Positions 24,649 to 32,528 of a stretch of 64,000 bases of DNA are shown here, piece after piece. Under the pieces are notes generated by a model. That model saw only the letters and a list, made by a program, of their open reading frames with translations, had not been told where the DNA came from and did not search any database. The translations under genes and the position numbers were made by a program. Within the stretch, counting starts at the first letter, position 1; each line of letters opens with the position of its first letter. The stretch is from positions 62,001-126,000 of the forward strand of contig NZ_CP120360.1 in assembly GCF_029510815.1 (NCBI RefSeq), given 5' to 3'. This DNA is from Janibacter sp. DB-40 (GTDB lineage Bacteria; Actinomycetota; Actinomycetes; Actinomycetales; Dermatophilaceae).

Positions 24649-25290
24649 TCAGCCCCCGTCGTGCCCCCGCAACAGCTCGGAGAAGTCGGTGACCGGCCCG
24701 AGGGGCTCGACGTCCTCCTCGCCCGTCGGCGCGAAGCCGGCGACGCCGGTGCGCTCGGCCACGACCAGGGTGGCCAGCTCGCCGGCGGCACGGTGCACGC
24801 GGCGCTCGAGGTCGATGTCACCGCCGAAGTCCTCGGTGGCGGCGAACACCGCGGTCGGCACGACGACCGCCCGCAGGTACGCGAACAGCGGGCGCATCGC
24901 GTGCTCGAGCACGAGGCTGTGCCGGGGGGTGCCGGCCGTCGCGGCGAGGAGCACCGGCGTGCCGGTGAGCGAGGTCGGGTCGAGCAGGTCGACGAAGGTC
25001 TTGAACAACCCGGAGTAGCTGGCCGTGAAGACCGGCGTGACGGCGATGATCCCGTCCGCGGCGGCGATCTTCCGCTTCGCATCGACCATGCCGGGAGTCG
25101 GCCGGTTGCCGGAGACCAGCGTCTGCGCCATCTCGACGGCGAGCTCACGCAGCTCGATGGTCTCGACCTGCGCCGACTCGCCCCGCCCGCCGACGGCCGC
25201 GCGGGTGGCGTCGGCGAGCTGGTCGGCGAGCAGGCGGGTGCTGGAGGGCTCGGAGAGCCCGGCGCTGATGACGAGGAGGCGGCGGCTCAT
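24649..25290 (-). CDS. FMN reductase (CE1759-type) partner of the LLM oxidoreductase
   Basis: A 213-aa NAD(P)H-dependent FMN reductase with flavodoxin fold: VISAGLSEPSSTRLLAD at the N-terminus binds the FMN phosphate and TPVFTASYSGLFKTFVDLL is the conserved flavin-contact block. It should supply reduced FMN to the monooxygenase encoded directly upstream; the two genes overlap by 4 nt (ATGA), and this pairing is conserved in Actinobacteria as CE1758/CE1759. The shared substrate is unknown. Confidence 0.9.
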   Translation of the reverse strand: MSRRLLVISAGLSEPSSTRLLADQLADATRAAVGGRGESAQVETIELRELAVEMAQTLVSGNRPTPGMVDAKRKIAAADGIIAVTPVFTASYSGLFKTFVDLLDPTSLTGTPVLLAATAGTPRHSLVLEHAMRPLFAYLRAVVVPTAVFAATEDFGGDIDLERRVHRAAGELATLVVAERTGVAGFAPTGEEDVEPLGPVTDFSELLRGHDGG

Positions 25291-26456
25291 CGAGCGCCCG
25301 CCTTCGCCTGCTCGCGCTCGGCCTTCTCCTCCTCGCGGGCGATGGCGACGGGGGAGGGGACGACCTTGCGGTGCGGGCCGTCCGGACCCTGCGCGACGAG
25401 CGAGGCATGCGTCGGCGGCTCGCTCGGCACGTGCTCGGGACGGCGCCGCTCGAACTCCGCGCGCAGCACCGGGACGACCTCCGTGCCGAGCATCTCGACC
25501 TGTTCGAGGACCATCTCGAGGGGCAGGCCCGCGTGGTCCATGAGGAACAGCTGGCGCTGGTAGTCACCGACGGAGTCGGCGAAGGACAGCGTGCGCTCGA
25601 TGACCATCTCGGGGGTGCCGACGGTCAGCGGGGTCTGTGCGGTGAAGTCCTCCATCGACGGCCCGTGCCCGTAGACCGGCGCGTTGTCGAAGTAGGGGCG
25701 GAAGGTCCGCTTGGCCTCGGCCTCGGTCGCGGCCATGAAGGCCTGGCCGCCGAGCCCGACGATCGCCTGGTCGGCGGAGCCGTGCCCGTAGTGCTCGAAG
25801 CGACGGCGGTACAGGTCCACCATCTGGGCGGTGTGCTCCATGTTCCAGAAGATGTTGTTGTGGAAGAACCCGTCGCCGTAGAAGGCGGCCTGCTCGGCGA
25901 TCTCGGTGGAGCGGATCGAGCCGTGCCACACGAAGGGCGGGGTGTCGTCCAGCGGGAAGGGTGAGGTGGTGAACCCCTGCAGGGGCGTGCGGAACTGGCC
26001 CTTCCAGGTGACGTTCTTCTCCCGCCACAGGCGGCGGAGCAGGTGGTAGTTCTCGATCGCCAGCGGGATGCCCTGGCGGATGTCCTTGCCGAACCACGGG
26101 TAGACCGGGCCGGTGTTGCCGCGGCCCATCATCAGGTCGACCCGCCCGCCCGAGAGGTGCTGCAGGAAGGAGTAGTCCTCGGCGATGCGCACCGGGTCCG
26201 TCGTCGTGATGAGGGTGGTCGCGGTCGAGAGCTTCAGGTGCTGCGTCTGCGCGGCGATGAAGGCCAGGTGCGTCGTGGGCGCGGACGGGACGAAGGGCGG
26301 GTTGTGGTGCTCCCCGGTGGCGAAGACGTCGAGCCCGACCTCCTCGGCCTTCAGCGCGATCTGCGTCATGGCGGAGATGCGCTCGGCCTCGCTCGGCGTG
26401 CGGCCGGTCGTGGGGTCCGTCGTCACGTCGCCGACGGAGAAGAGTCCGAACTGCAT
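25287..26456 (-). CDS. LLM class flavin-dependent oxidoreductase (CE1758-type)
   Basis: A 389-aa bacterial luciferase-like monooxygenase. MQFGLFSVGD start, GLDVFATGEHHNPP, and RVDLMMGRGNTGPVYPWFG are hallmarks of the family, which uses reduced FMN and oxygen. The C-terminal 40 residues are charged and may be a linker. ATG 26456 has a Shine-Dalgarno (GAGGAAGC). A palindrome GTTGA-ACCG-TCAAC lies 19 nt upstream near the expected -10, so it is probably regulated by a MarR/TetR-type protein not present in the window. Confidence 0.9.
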   Translation of the reverse strand: MQFGLFSVGDVTTDPTTGRTPSEAERISAMTQIALKAEEVGLDVFATGEHHNPPFVPSAPTTHLAFIAAQTQHLKLSTATTLITTTDPVRIAEDYSFLQHLSGGRVDLMMGRGNTGPVYPWFGKDIRQGIPLAIENYHLLRRLWREKNVTWKGQFRTPLQGFTTSPFPLDDTPPFVWHGSIRSTEIAEQAAFYGDGFFHNNIFWNMEHTAQMVDLYRRRFEHYGHGSADQAIVGLGGQAFMAATEAEAKRTFRPYFDNAPVYGHGPSMEDFTAQTPLTVGTPEMVIERTLSFADSVGDYQRQLFLMDHAGLPLEMVLEQVEMLGTEVVPVLRAEFERRRPEHVPSEPPTHASLVAQGPDGPHRKVVPSPVAIAREEEKAEREQAKAGAR

Positions 26457-26474
26457 TGCTTCCTCCACTGCTTG

Positions 26475-26488
26475 GTTGAACCGTCAAC
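26475..26488. promoter_or_regulatory. GTTGA-N4-TCAAC operator-like palindrome upstream of the LLM gene
   Basis: Perfect 5-4-5 palindrome at 26475-26488. On the minus strand the flank reads TAGTTGA, the same as the pirin palindrome at 9236. Both genes encode oxidative-metabolism proteins, so a shared regulator is possible. Confidence 0.45.
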
Positions 26489-26521
26489 TAGTCTAACAGC
26501 AGCAGGTCAGGAGGCATTCCC

Positions 26522-27361
26522 TCATCCCGCAAAGGGGGTGACCGCCTTCCCCCGCACGCCCGGCCGCGCGACGAAGAGCGAGCCGGCCGCGGGGTCCTCG
26601 CCCTCGTCGAGCCCCTCGCGGGAGGTCGTGATGTACAGCTCGTCCAGGTCCGCGCCGCCGAAGGTGCACGCGGTCACCTGCCGCGCCCCGACCTCGACCA
26701 CCGCGTCGCGGGTCCCGTCCGGAGCCCGGCGCTCGACCCGGCCGCCGCCGAAGACGGCCGTCCACACGCCCCCTTCGCCGTCGACGGTGAGGCCGTCGGG
26801 GAAGCCGTCCACCTCCGCGAACACCCGGCCGTGCTCCAGCCCGCCCTCCGGCGACCAGTCGAAGACCGTGATCGCCCCGGTCGGGGTGTCGTTGTAGTAG
26901 GCGCGGCTGCCGTCGGGGGCGAAGTCGATGCCGTTGGAGACGGTCACCGACTCCAGCGCGGTCTCCACGCGGCCGTCGGGATGCACGCGGTAGAGGCGGG
27001 CGGCACCCTTCGCCTGGTCGTAGGCCATCGACCCGACGTAGAGGCTGCCGTCGGGCGCGACGCCGCCCTCGTTCATCCGGACGGCGTCCGTGGTCCACAT
27101 CGGGCGAAGGGGGTCCACCCGCCAGTCCTCGTCCGCGAACCCCAGGCCGCGCTCGAGTGCGATGACCGCGCCGCCGACGCTCCGGGGCCGGATCATCGCC
27201 GCGACGTCACCGACGTGGGTGCGGCCCACCGCGCCGGAGTCGGTCAGGTGCAGCACGTCGCCGGCGGTCATGTCGACCCAGCGCAGGCCGCCCCAGCCCG
27301 GCCACCAGCACGGTCCCTCGGCGTGGTGGGCGACGGCGTCGGTGAGGCGTTCGGCGCGCAT
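26522..27361 (-). CDS. SMP-30/gluconolactonase/LRE family protein
   Basis: A 279-aa six-bladed propeller of the SMP-30 family, metal-dependent lactonases. The expected metal ligands are present: Glu in AEGPCWW (near 15), Asn in SNGIDF and Asp in FPDGLTVD, with MNEGGVAPDG as the substrate-side Asn. It probably hydrolyses a sugar or other lactone. The ATG at 27361 lies 7 nt after TAGCCT (leaderless). Downstream of the LLM pair by position but divergently unrelated; no sugar pathway genes are adjacent. Confidence 0.88.
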   Translation of the reverse strand: MRAERLTDAVAHHAEGPCWWPGWGGLRWVDMTAGDVLHLTDSGAVGRTHVGDVAAMIRPRSVGGAVIALERGLGFADEDWRVDPLRPMWTTDAVRMNEGGVAPDGSLYVGSMAYDQAKGAARLYRVHPDGRVETALESVTVSNGIDFAPDGSRAYYNDTPTGAITVFDWSPEGGLEHGRVFAEVDGFPDGLTVDGEGGVWTAVFGGGRVERRAPDGTRDAVVEVGARQVTACTFGGADLDELYITTSREGLDEGEDPAAGSLFVARPGVRGKAVTPFAG

Positions 27362-27394
27362 GCTCCCGAGGCTAGCGCCGACGGGCGCCTCCGG

Positions 27395-28342
27395 TCAGTC
27401 GCGCTCGAGCAGCTCAGCGATCTCGTGGGTGAGGGCGACGCCCGCCTCGATCTCGACCCTGCGGCTGGAGACGGACTCGACGTTGAAGCCGAAGGGGATG
27501 CCCAGGTACCGGCAGAAGTCGGCGAGCTCCCGGGCGGCGTTGAGGGCCTGCTGGCGGGACCAGTCGAGCGGGTCCTCGGTGTGCAGGATCTCGTTGCGCA
27601 CCCAGTGCGGCACCTCGACCCCGAGCCACTCGAGGAAGGACAGCGTCTTCGCCGAGCCGCACAGGGAGAGGGTGAAGATGAGCGGAGCGACTTCGACGCC
27701 GCTCTCGCGGGCGGCGTAGCGGTAGTCCGAGGCGAGGTTCTTGGCGGCACCGATGTCGTAGACGATCTGGCTGATGAAGAACTGCGAGCCCCCTTGCTGC
27801 TTGCGCAGCAGGCGCTGGTGCTCGTCGCCGCGCCCGATGTGCCGCTCGGGGATCGTCACCGCGCCCAGGGGCAGCTCGGGACGGGTCTCGTGGTGGATCT
27901 CCACGGCCTGCGGCAGGCTCGTGCGGACGGTGGCGTCGCTGCTCGAGGAGCCGACGAAGACCGTCATGACGTTGTCGGGCGCCGACTGCAGCCAGCTGCG
28001 CAGCTCGTCCGGGGAGTACTTGCCGACGTAGCGGTAGATGACGGCCGGCTTGTCCCACCCGGTCAGGCCGTCCGACAGGTAGGCCGCCGGGTCGAGCATC
28101 TCGACGAAGGGGAAGGGGCGCGGCTGCGGGTTGCGGTCGGCTTCGTCGGTGATGTCGTAGATCACCAGCGCGTCGACCGGCAGGGCGTCGACCCGGGCGA
28201 GGGTGCGCTCGGCGATCTCGGTGACGCGCTCGGGCGTGGTGTCGGCGCGCGGGGGAGTCAGGCCGAAGAGCAGGACCTCGCGCGGGTTGCGGGCCGGTGC
28301 GGGGAAGGCGGCCGGAACGAGGGTGCGGTGCTGATCCTGCAT
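27395..28342 (-). CDS. Methylenetetrahydrofolate reductase-like protein
   Basis: A 315-aa TIM-barrel protein resembling the MTHFR family (VLLFGLTPPRADTTPE, AVTIPERH, QFFISQIVYD with the flavin-region Gln, PLIFTLSLCGSAKTLSFLEWLGVEVP). It is shorter and more divergent than MetF, and I see no met genes nearby, so a true CH2-THF reductase role is uncertain. I chose ATG 28342 (MQDQHRTLVP). It is divergent from the SDR gene across a 113-bp region that holds an inverted repeat. Confidence 0.78.
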   Translation of the reverse strand: MQDQHRTLVPAAFPAPARNPREVLLFGLTPPRADTTPERVTEIAERTLARVDALPVDALVIYDITDEADRNPQPRPFPFVEMLDPAAYLSDGLTGWDKPAVIYRYVGKYSPDELRSWLQSAPDNVMTVFVGSSSSDATVRTSLPQAVEIHHETRPELPLGAVTIPERHIGRGDEHQRLLRKQQGGSQFFISQIVYDIGAAKNLASDYRYAARESGVEVAPLIFTLSLCGSAKTLSFLEWLGVEVPHWVRNEILHTEDPLDWSRQQALNAARELADFCRYLGIPFGFNVESVSSRRVEIEAGVALTHEIAELLERD

Positions 28343-28359
28343 GGGGGGCACGTTAACCC

Positions 28360-28411
28360 CCGTGGCCGCACCCGCGTCGTACCGTCTCGCCACCGGCGCC
28401 CGCGGCCACGG
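28360..28411. promoter_or_regulatory. Divergent promoter region with 10-bp inverted repeat
   Basis: CCGTGGCCGC (28360-28369) pairs with GCGGCCACGG (28402-28411); flanks GTTAAC and GTTAGG extend the symmetry loosely. A TAGGCT element at about 28413-28418 is a likely -10 for the plus-strand SDR. The dyad may bind a regulator of both divergent genes. Confidence 0.45.
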
Positions 28412-28455
28412 TTAGGCTCGCACCGAATGCACCCACGGACTTCAGGAGCACGGAC

Positions 28456-29214
28456 ATGCAGGTCAAGGACACCGCCGCGATCGTTACCGGAGGCGCCTCC
28501 GGGCTGGGGGCGGCCACCGCAGCGGCGCTCGCGGAGCAGGGCGCCAAGGTCTTCGCCTTCGACCTGGCTGACTCCATCGCCGCGGCGCCCGCCGTCGACG
28601 GCGTGGAGTACGTCGAGGTGGACGTGACCGACCAGGGGCAGGTGCGCGAGGCCGTGGCCACCGCGGCGGGTGCCGGGGTCCCCCTTCGCACGGTCATCAA
28701 CTGCGCCGGCATCGGGCCGTCGATGCGCATCCTCGGCCGCAAGGGCCCGCACGACCTCGACACCTACGCCAAGGTCGTCCAGATCAACCTCGTCGGCTCC
28801 TTCAACGTGCTCACCCTCGCGGCGGAGCAGATCGCGGAGACCGAGCCGCTGGCGGACGACGCCCGCGGCGTCATCATCAACACCGCCTCCATCGCCGGCT
28901 ACGAGGGCCAGATCGGGCAGGCGGCCTACGCCTCGAGCAAGGCCGGCATCATCGGCCTGACCCTGCCCGCGGCCCGCGACCTCGCCCAGCACGGCATCCG
29001 CGTGCTGACGATCGCGCCGGGCATCGTCGAGACGCCGATGCTCGCGACGGTCTCGGAGGAGTTCCGGGAGGGGCTGGCCGCCGGCGTGCCCTTCCCGAAG
29101 CGCCTGGCCCGCCCGGACGAGTACGCCCGGCTGGCGATGTCGCTCGTCGAGCAGGACTACCTCAACGGCGAGGTCGTGCGCATGGACGGCGCGCTGCGGA
29201 TGGCCCCGCGCTGA
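28456..29214 (+). CDS. SDR oxidoreductase, 3-hydroxyacyl-CoA dehydrogenase type 2-like
   Basis: A 252-aa classical SDR resembling HSD10. TGGASGLG is the cofactor motif (about 11-18), with Asp at the end of the second strand (FAFDLAD) favouring NAD; NCAG, catalytic Ser in NTASIAGYEGQIGQ and YASSK follow. The PGIVETPM and FPKRLARPDEYA blocks are typical of 3-hydroxyacyl-CoA dehydrogenases. A thiolase and enoyl-CoA hydratase lie 1.4-2.5 kb downstream on the other strand, consistent with fatty acid oxidation. A Shine-Dalgarno (CAGGAG) precedes ATG 28456. Confidence 0.87.
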   Translation: MQVKDTAAIVTGGASGLGAATAAALAEQGAKVFAFDLADSIAAAPAVDGVEYVEVDVTDQGQVREAVATAAGAGVPLRTVINCAGIGPSMRILGRKGPHDLDTYAKVVQINLVGSFNVLTLAAEQIAETEPLADDARGVIINTASIAGYEGQIGQAAYASSKAGIIGLTLPAARDLAQHGIRVLTIAPGIVETPMLATVSEEFREGLAAGVPFPKRLARPDEYARLAMSLVEQDYLNGEVVRMDGALRMAPR

Positions 29215-29243
29215 CCTGACCTCGCGCGCACCCCCACCTCCTG

Positions 29244-29265
29244 CGCATTTGCCTGGGGAAATGCG
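29244..29265. terminator. Convergent terminator-like hairpin
   Basis: CGCATTT (29244-29250) pairs with AAATGCG (29259-29265) across an 8-nt loop, between the convergent SDR and YbaK genes. A CCTGGGG word of the loop recurs 30 nt later. Moderate terminator candidate. Confidence 0.5.
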
Positions 29266-29298
29266 TCTGCACACCGTTTCCCTGGGGTCGTGCGGCCC

Positions 29299-29766
29299 TC
29301 AGGCGGGGTCGGTGACGTCGGCGACGTCCGCGCCGAGGCGGATGATGGCCGCGTCCGCGTCGACGGTGGCCGCGACCCCGTGGGCGCCGGCCCCGATGGA
29401 GACGATCCGGCCGGCCATGGAACTGTCGGCGATGACCGGCAGCTCGGTGAGCGACCCGAAGGGGGTGATCGTGCCCCTCTCGTAGCCGGTCACCTCGCGG
29501 GCGACGTCCTTGTCCGGCAACGACAGCCGGTTCACGTCGAGGTGGGCGCGCAGCTTCGGCCAGGAGATCTGCCGGTCGCCGGGGACGAGGACGAAGAGGT
29601 GGTCGTCCTCGCCCCGGCGCACGACGAGCGTCTTGATGATGTCCGCGGGCTCGACACCGCGTGCCGCGGCGGCCTCCTCGAGGGAGCCGACCTTCCCGTG
29701 CCGGGTGATCGTGTACTCCATACCGCTGTCCCTGAGGGCCTGTGTCGCCCGGGTCTCACCATCCAT
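29299..29766 (-). CDS. YbaK/EbsC family aminoacyl-tRNA deacylase
   Basis: A 155-aa YbaK/ProX-like editing domain. Conserved positions include the TLVVRRGEDDHLFVLVPGD strand pair, Lys in IIKTLV and GSLTELPV. Relatives hydrolyse mischarged Cys- or Ala-tRNA(Pro) in trans. The ATG lies 6 nt after TACGCT (leaderless). A free-standing gene between convergent and co-directional neighbours. Confidence 0.9.
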   Translation of the reverse strand: MDGETRATQALRDSGMEYTITRHGKVGSLEEAAAARGVEPADIIKTLVVRRGEDDHLFVLVPGDRQISWPKLRAHLDVNRLSLPDKDVAREVTGYERGTITPFGSLTELPVIADSSMAGRIVSIGAGAHGVAATVDADAAIIRLGADVADVTDPA

Positions 29767-29863
29767 GGCCCCAGCGTAGGACCCGCGCAGCGCACCGGGT
29801 GGTGGACGAGTGCGTCACGGGAGTGCCCGTGGAGCACCGGTCCACCACCGGGCGCGGCGGCGG

Positions 29864-30613
29864 TCAGCGCTGCAGGAACTGCGTGAAGCGCTCGCGCGTC
29901 TCGGACTTCATCGACAGCCAGCTGATCATGTTCGCCTCGTCCTGGCCGACTTCCTCGCGGATGAGGTCCGCGCTCGCGCGCATCAGGCTGCGGGCCCGGC
30001 CGTAGGCCTCGGACGCACCCGCGGCCCACATCCCGGCGATCTCGCGCGCCCGGGCACCCGGGTCCGCGGCGATCTCCGTCACCAGGTCCTGCTCGACCGC
30101 CTCCGCGGCCGACATCGGCTCACCGAGCAGCGCGAAGGCCAGCGCCCGGCGCTGCCCGAGGACCCGGGGCAGTGAGCCCGAGGCCCCGCAGTCGGGGGAC
30201 AGCCCGATGTTCGGGTAGGCGAAGACGAACTTCGTGCCCTCCGCGGCGACGATGACGTCGGCGGCGAGCATGATGCCCAGGCCGCCGCCCGCGACGGCTC
30301 CCTGCACGGCGGCGACGACCGGCTTGGCCATCGACTCGAGCGTCTGCACGGCCGAGTCCGCCGTCAGGGCGAGCTCGCGGATGTAGCTGCTCGGCTCCTC
30401 CTCGCCGGCGAAGGCGGCGACATCGCCGCCCCCGCAGAATCGTGCGCCGGCCCCGCTGAGGACCACGGCGCGCACCGTGTCGTCCTCGGCCGCGTTGGTC
30501 GCGGCCTCCCCGAGCGCGAGCGCGAGGGGCATGTCGATCGTGTTGGCGGACTCGGGACGGTTGAGCTCGATGTGAGCGATCCCGTCCGCGACGGTGTAGG
30601 TGACTTCAGTCAT
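29864..30613 (-). CDS. Enoyl-CoA hydratase/isomerase family protein
   Basis: A 249-aa crotonase. The oxyanion-hole segments are AGARFCGGGDV and VQGAVAGGGLGIMLAADV. Of the two usual glutamates, the second position carries Asp in LSPDCGASG, so the reaction may be isomerase- or hydratase-like with altered geometry. Its ATG overlaps the thiolase stop by one base (TGATG), following a strong Shine-Dalgarno, and the two enzymes should act together in acyl-CoA degradation. Confidence 0.88.
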   Translation of the reverse strand: MTEVTYTVADGIAHIELNRPESANTIDMPLALALGEAATNAAEDDTVRAVVLSGAGARFCGGGDVAAFAGEEEPSSYIRELALTADSAVQTLESMAKPVVAAVQGAVAGGGLGIMLAADVIVAAEGTKFVFAYPNIGLSPDCGASGSLPRVLGQRRALAFALLGEPMSAAEAVEQDLVTEIAADPGARAREIAGMWAAGASEAYGRARSLMRASADLIREEVGQDEANMISWLSMKSETRERFTQFLQR

Positions 30614-31785
30614 CAGACCCTCCTGAAAAGTGCGGCGAGGGCCTGGCCCCCACCGATGCACATGGTGACGATGCCGTACTCGAGGTCGTTGCGCACCATG
30701 TGCTTGGCTGCGCGCACGGTGAGGATGGCGCCGGTCGCACCGACGGGGTGGCCGAGCGCGATGGCCCCGCCGTAGGGGTTGACCCGCGCCGGGTCCAGGC
30801 CGGTGTCGCGGATGACGGCGACGGCCTGGGAGGCGAAGGCCTCGTTGAGCTCGATGACGCCGACGTCGGAGGGCTGCAGCCCCGTCTTCGCGAAGAGCGC
30901 CTTGAGCGCGTGCGTCGGCGCGTAGCCCATGAGCTCCGGTTCCATGGCGGCCGTGGTGACCGCTTCGAGGCTGACGAGGCCGGTCCGACCGCGCTCCTTG
31001 ACGGCGGACTCACGGCCGAGGACGACGGCTCCGGCGCCGTCGTTGATGCCGGAGGCGTTGCCGGCGGTGACCGTGCCGTCCTTGCTGAAGGCCGGGCGCA
31101 GCTTCGCCAGGGTCTCCAGGGTGGTGTCCGGCTTGGGGTGCTCGTCCGTGTCGGCGGTGAAGGGCTTGCGACCCCCGACCTCGACGGCCGTGATCTCCTC
31201 GGCGAAGGCGGCCTGCGCCTCGGGAGTCGCGGCACGACGCTGCGACTCGAGCGCGAACTCGTCCTGCTCCTCGCGGGAGACGCCGTACTTCGTCGCGACG
31301 TTCTCCGCGGTGACACCCATGTGGATGTCGTGGAAGGGATCGGTGAGCATGAGGACGGTGCCGTCCTCCAGCTTCCGGTTGCCCAGCTTGTAGCCGCTGC
31401 GGGCGCCGAAGTCGTAGAACGGCATCCGCGTCATCGACTCGTCGCCACCCGCGAGGGTGAAGTCGAGGTCGTTCCACCGCATCTCCTGCGCGGCGGACCA
31501 GATGGCCTGCAGGCCGGAGCCGCAGAGGCGGTTGACGGTGAAGGCGGGGACGTTGGTGGGCAGGCCGGCGGTCACCGCGACCCGGCGGGCGTTGTAGGCG
31601 TCCGGGCCGACCTGGCCGATGCAGCCCATGACGACCTCGGAGATGTCCTCACCGGCCACCCCGGCCCGGGTCAGCGCCTCCCGGCTGGCGGTCGCCCCGA
31701 GCTCGTAGCCGGGGACGTCCTTGAACATGCCGCCGAAGCTGCCGGTGGGGGTCCGGGCTCCGTCGACGACGACGATCTTCTCCAC
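30613..31785 (-). CDS. Acetyl-CoA acyltransferase (thiolase)
   Basis: A 390-aa thiolase II. The acyl-accepting Cys88 is in NRLCGSG, the base His in GHPVGATGA and the second Cys in CIGGGQA, all near the standard spacing. NEAFASQA is also intact. It should cleave 3-ketoacyl-CoA or condense acetyl-CoA. I chose GTG 31785, with Shine-Dalgarno GGAGAGA, because upstream residues (MECWQE...) do not match the family. It forms an operon with the enoyl-CoA hydratase gene downstream. Confidence 0.92.
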   Translation of the reverse strand: MEKIVVVDGARTPTGSFGGMFKDVPGYELGATASREALTRAGVAGEDISEVVMGCIGQVGPDAYNARRVAVTAGLPTNVPAFTVNRLCGSGLQAIWSAAQEMRWNDLDFTLAGGDESMTRMPFYDFGARSGYKLGNRKLEDGTVLMLTDPFHDIHMGVTAENVATKYGVSREEQDEFALESQRRAATPEAQAAFAEEITAVEVGGRKPFTADTDEHPKPDTTLETLAKLRPAFSKDGTVTAGNASGINDGAGAVVLGRESAVKERGRTGLVSLEAVTTAAMEPELMGYAPTHALKALFAKTGLQPSDVGVIELNEAFASQAVAVIRDTGLDPARVNPYGGAIALGHPVGATGAILTVRAAKHMVRNDLEYGIVTMCIGGGQALAALFRRV

Positions 31786-31854
31786 GATGTCTCTCCGTTG
31801 GTCGGGGAAGGGGGTCTCCTGCCAGCATTCCATCCCACCCCACCCGCTCCACGC

Positions 31855-31904
31855 CGAGCCCCGCTCGGTGTCCGCGACGCACGCTGCGCGCGCAGCGGGG
31901 CTCG
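31855..31904. terminator. 11-bp inverted repeat after the GyrI-like gene
   Basis: CGAGCCCCGCT (31855-31865) pairs with AGCGGGGCTCG (31894-31904) over a 28-nt loop, between the stop of the GyrI-like gene and the thiolase start on the minus strand. Likely terminates the former. Confidence 0.5.
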
Positions 31905-31929
31905 ACGACGACGAGCGGGGGTCGGCGCG

Positions 31930-32439
31930 TCAGCGGGCCAGGAGCGTCACCAGGTCCGTGCGCAGGGTGCTGGGGTCCACGTCGGGTCCCGGCTCGGTCA
32001 CGTAGACCTCCCAGAACGGCAGCTGCGGCTGGTGCCCGGCGCGCGCGACCGCCTTCATGAACTCCTGCCAGGCCTGCCCCAGTCCGTCGTAGCCGCCGAA
32101 GTACGAGATTGTCGCGATCCGCCCGGCGGGCAGTTTCGAGGCGTAGAAGGTGATGCCGCCCGCCTCGAGCTCGCCGTTGAGCACCTTGTCCACCGGGAAG
32201 CCGACGTCGAAGGTCATCGTCGCCCCGGGGTTGCGGTGGTGCAGCGAGAAGGCGGGACCGGTCGCGGCGACGTCGAACTCCTCCAGCCCCGGGACCAGGG
32301 CGGAGAAGGTCTCGTCGAAGATCCCGCCCATCTCGTGCGGCGCGACCCCCTCGGTGACGCGCACGACGGTCGGCGTCTCCTCGGCGGTGAGGTAGGTGAC
32401 CTCGGTGTGTGGCTCGTCGAGGTAGCTGGGCTCGGTCAC
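31930..32439 (-). CDS. GyrI-like/effector-binding domain protein
   Basis: A 169-aa SOUL/GyrI-fold protein like the C-terminal effector domain of BmrR- and Rob-type regulators, but without a DNA-binding part. Typical strings are GGIFDETFSALVPGLEEF, AGGITFYASKLPAGRIATISYFGGYDGLGQAW and PFWEVYVTEPG. Stand-alone members bind small drugs or hydrolyse some ligands. The GTG start has a good Shine-Dalgarno (AGGAG). Encoded between the dehydrogenase and thiolase genes, all on the minus strand with gaps near 90-140 nt. Confidence 0.82.
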   Translation of the reverse strand: MTEPSYLDEPHTEVTYLTAEETPTVVRVTEGVAPHEMGGIFDETFSALVPGLEEFDVAATGPAFSLHHRNPGATMTFDVGFPVDKVLNGELEAGGITFYASKLPAGRIATISYFGGYDGLGQAWQEFMKAVARAGHQPQLPFWEVYVTEPGPDVDPSTLRTDLVTLLAR

Positions 32440-32528
32440 GGCGTGCTCCTGTCGTCGGGGTCCGGCATGGTCGTCGCCTCGATCATCCTCGTGCCGCGGA
32501 CGGGATGCCAGCCGACGGCGCCGCGCTC

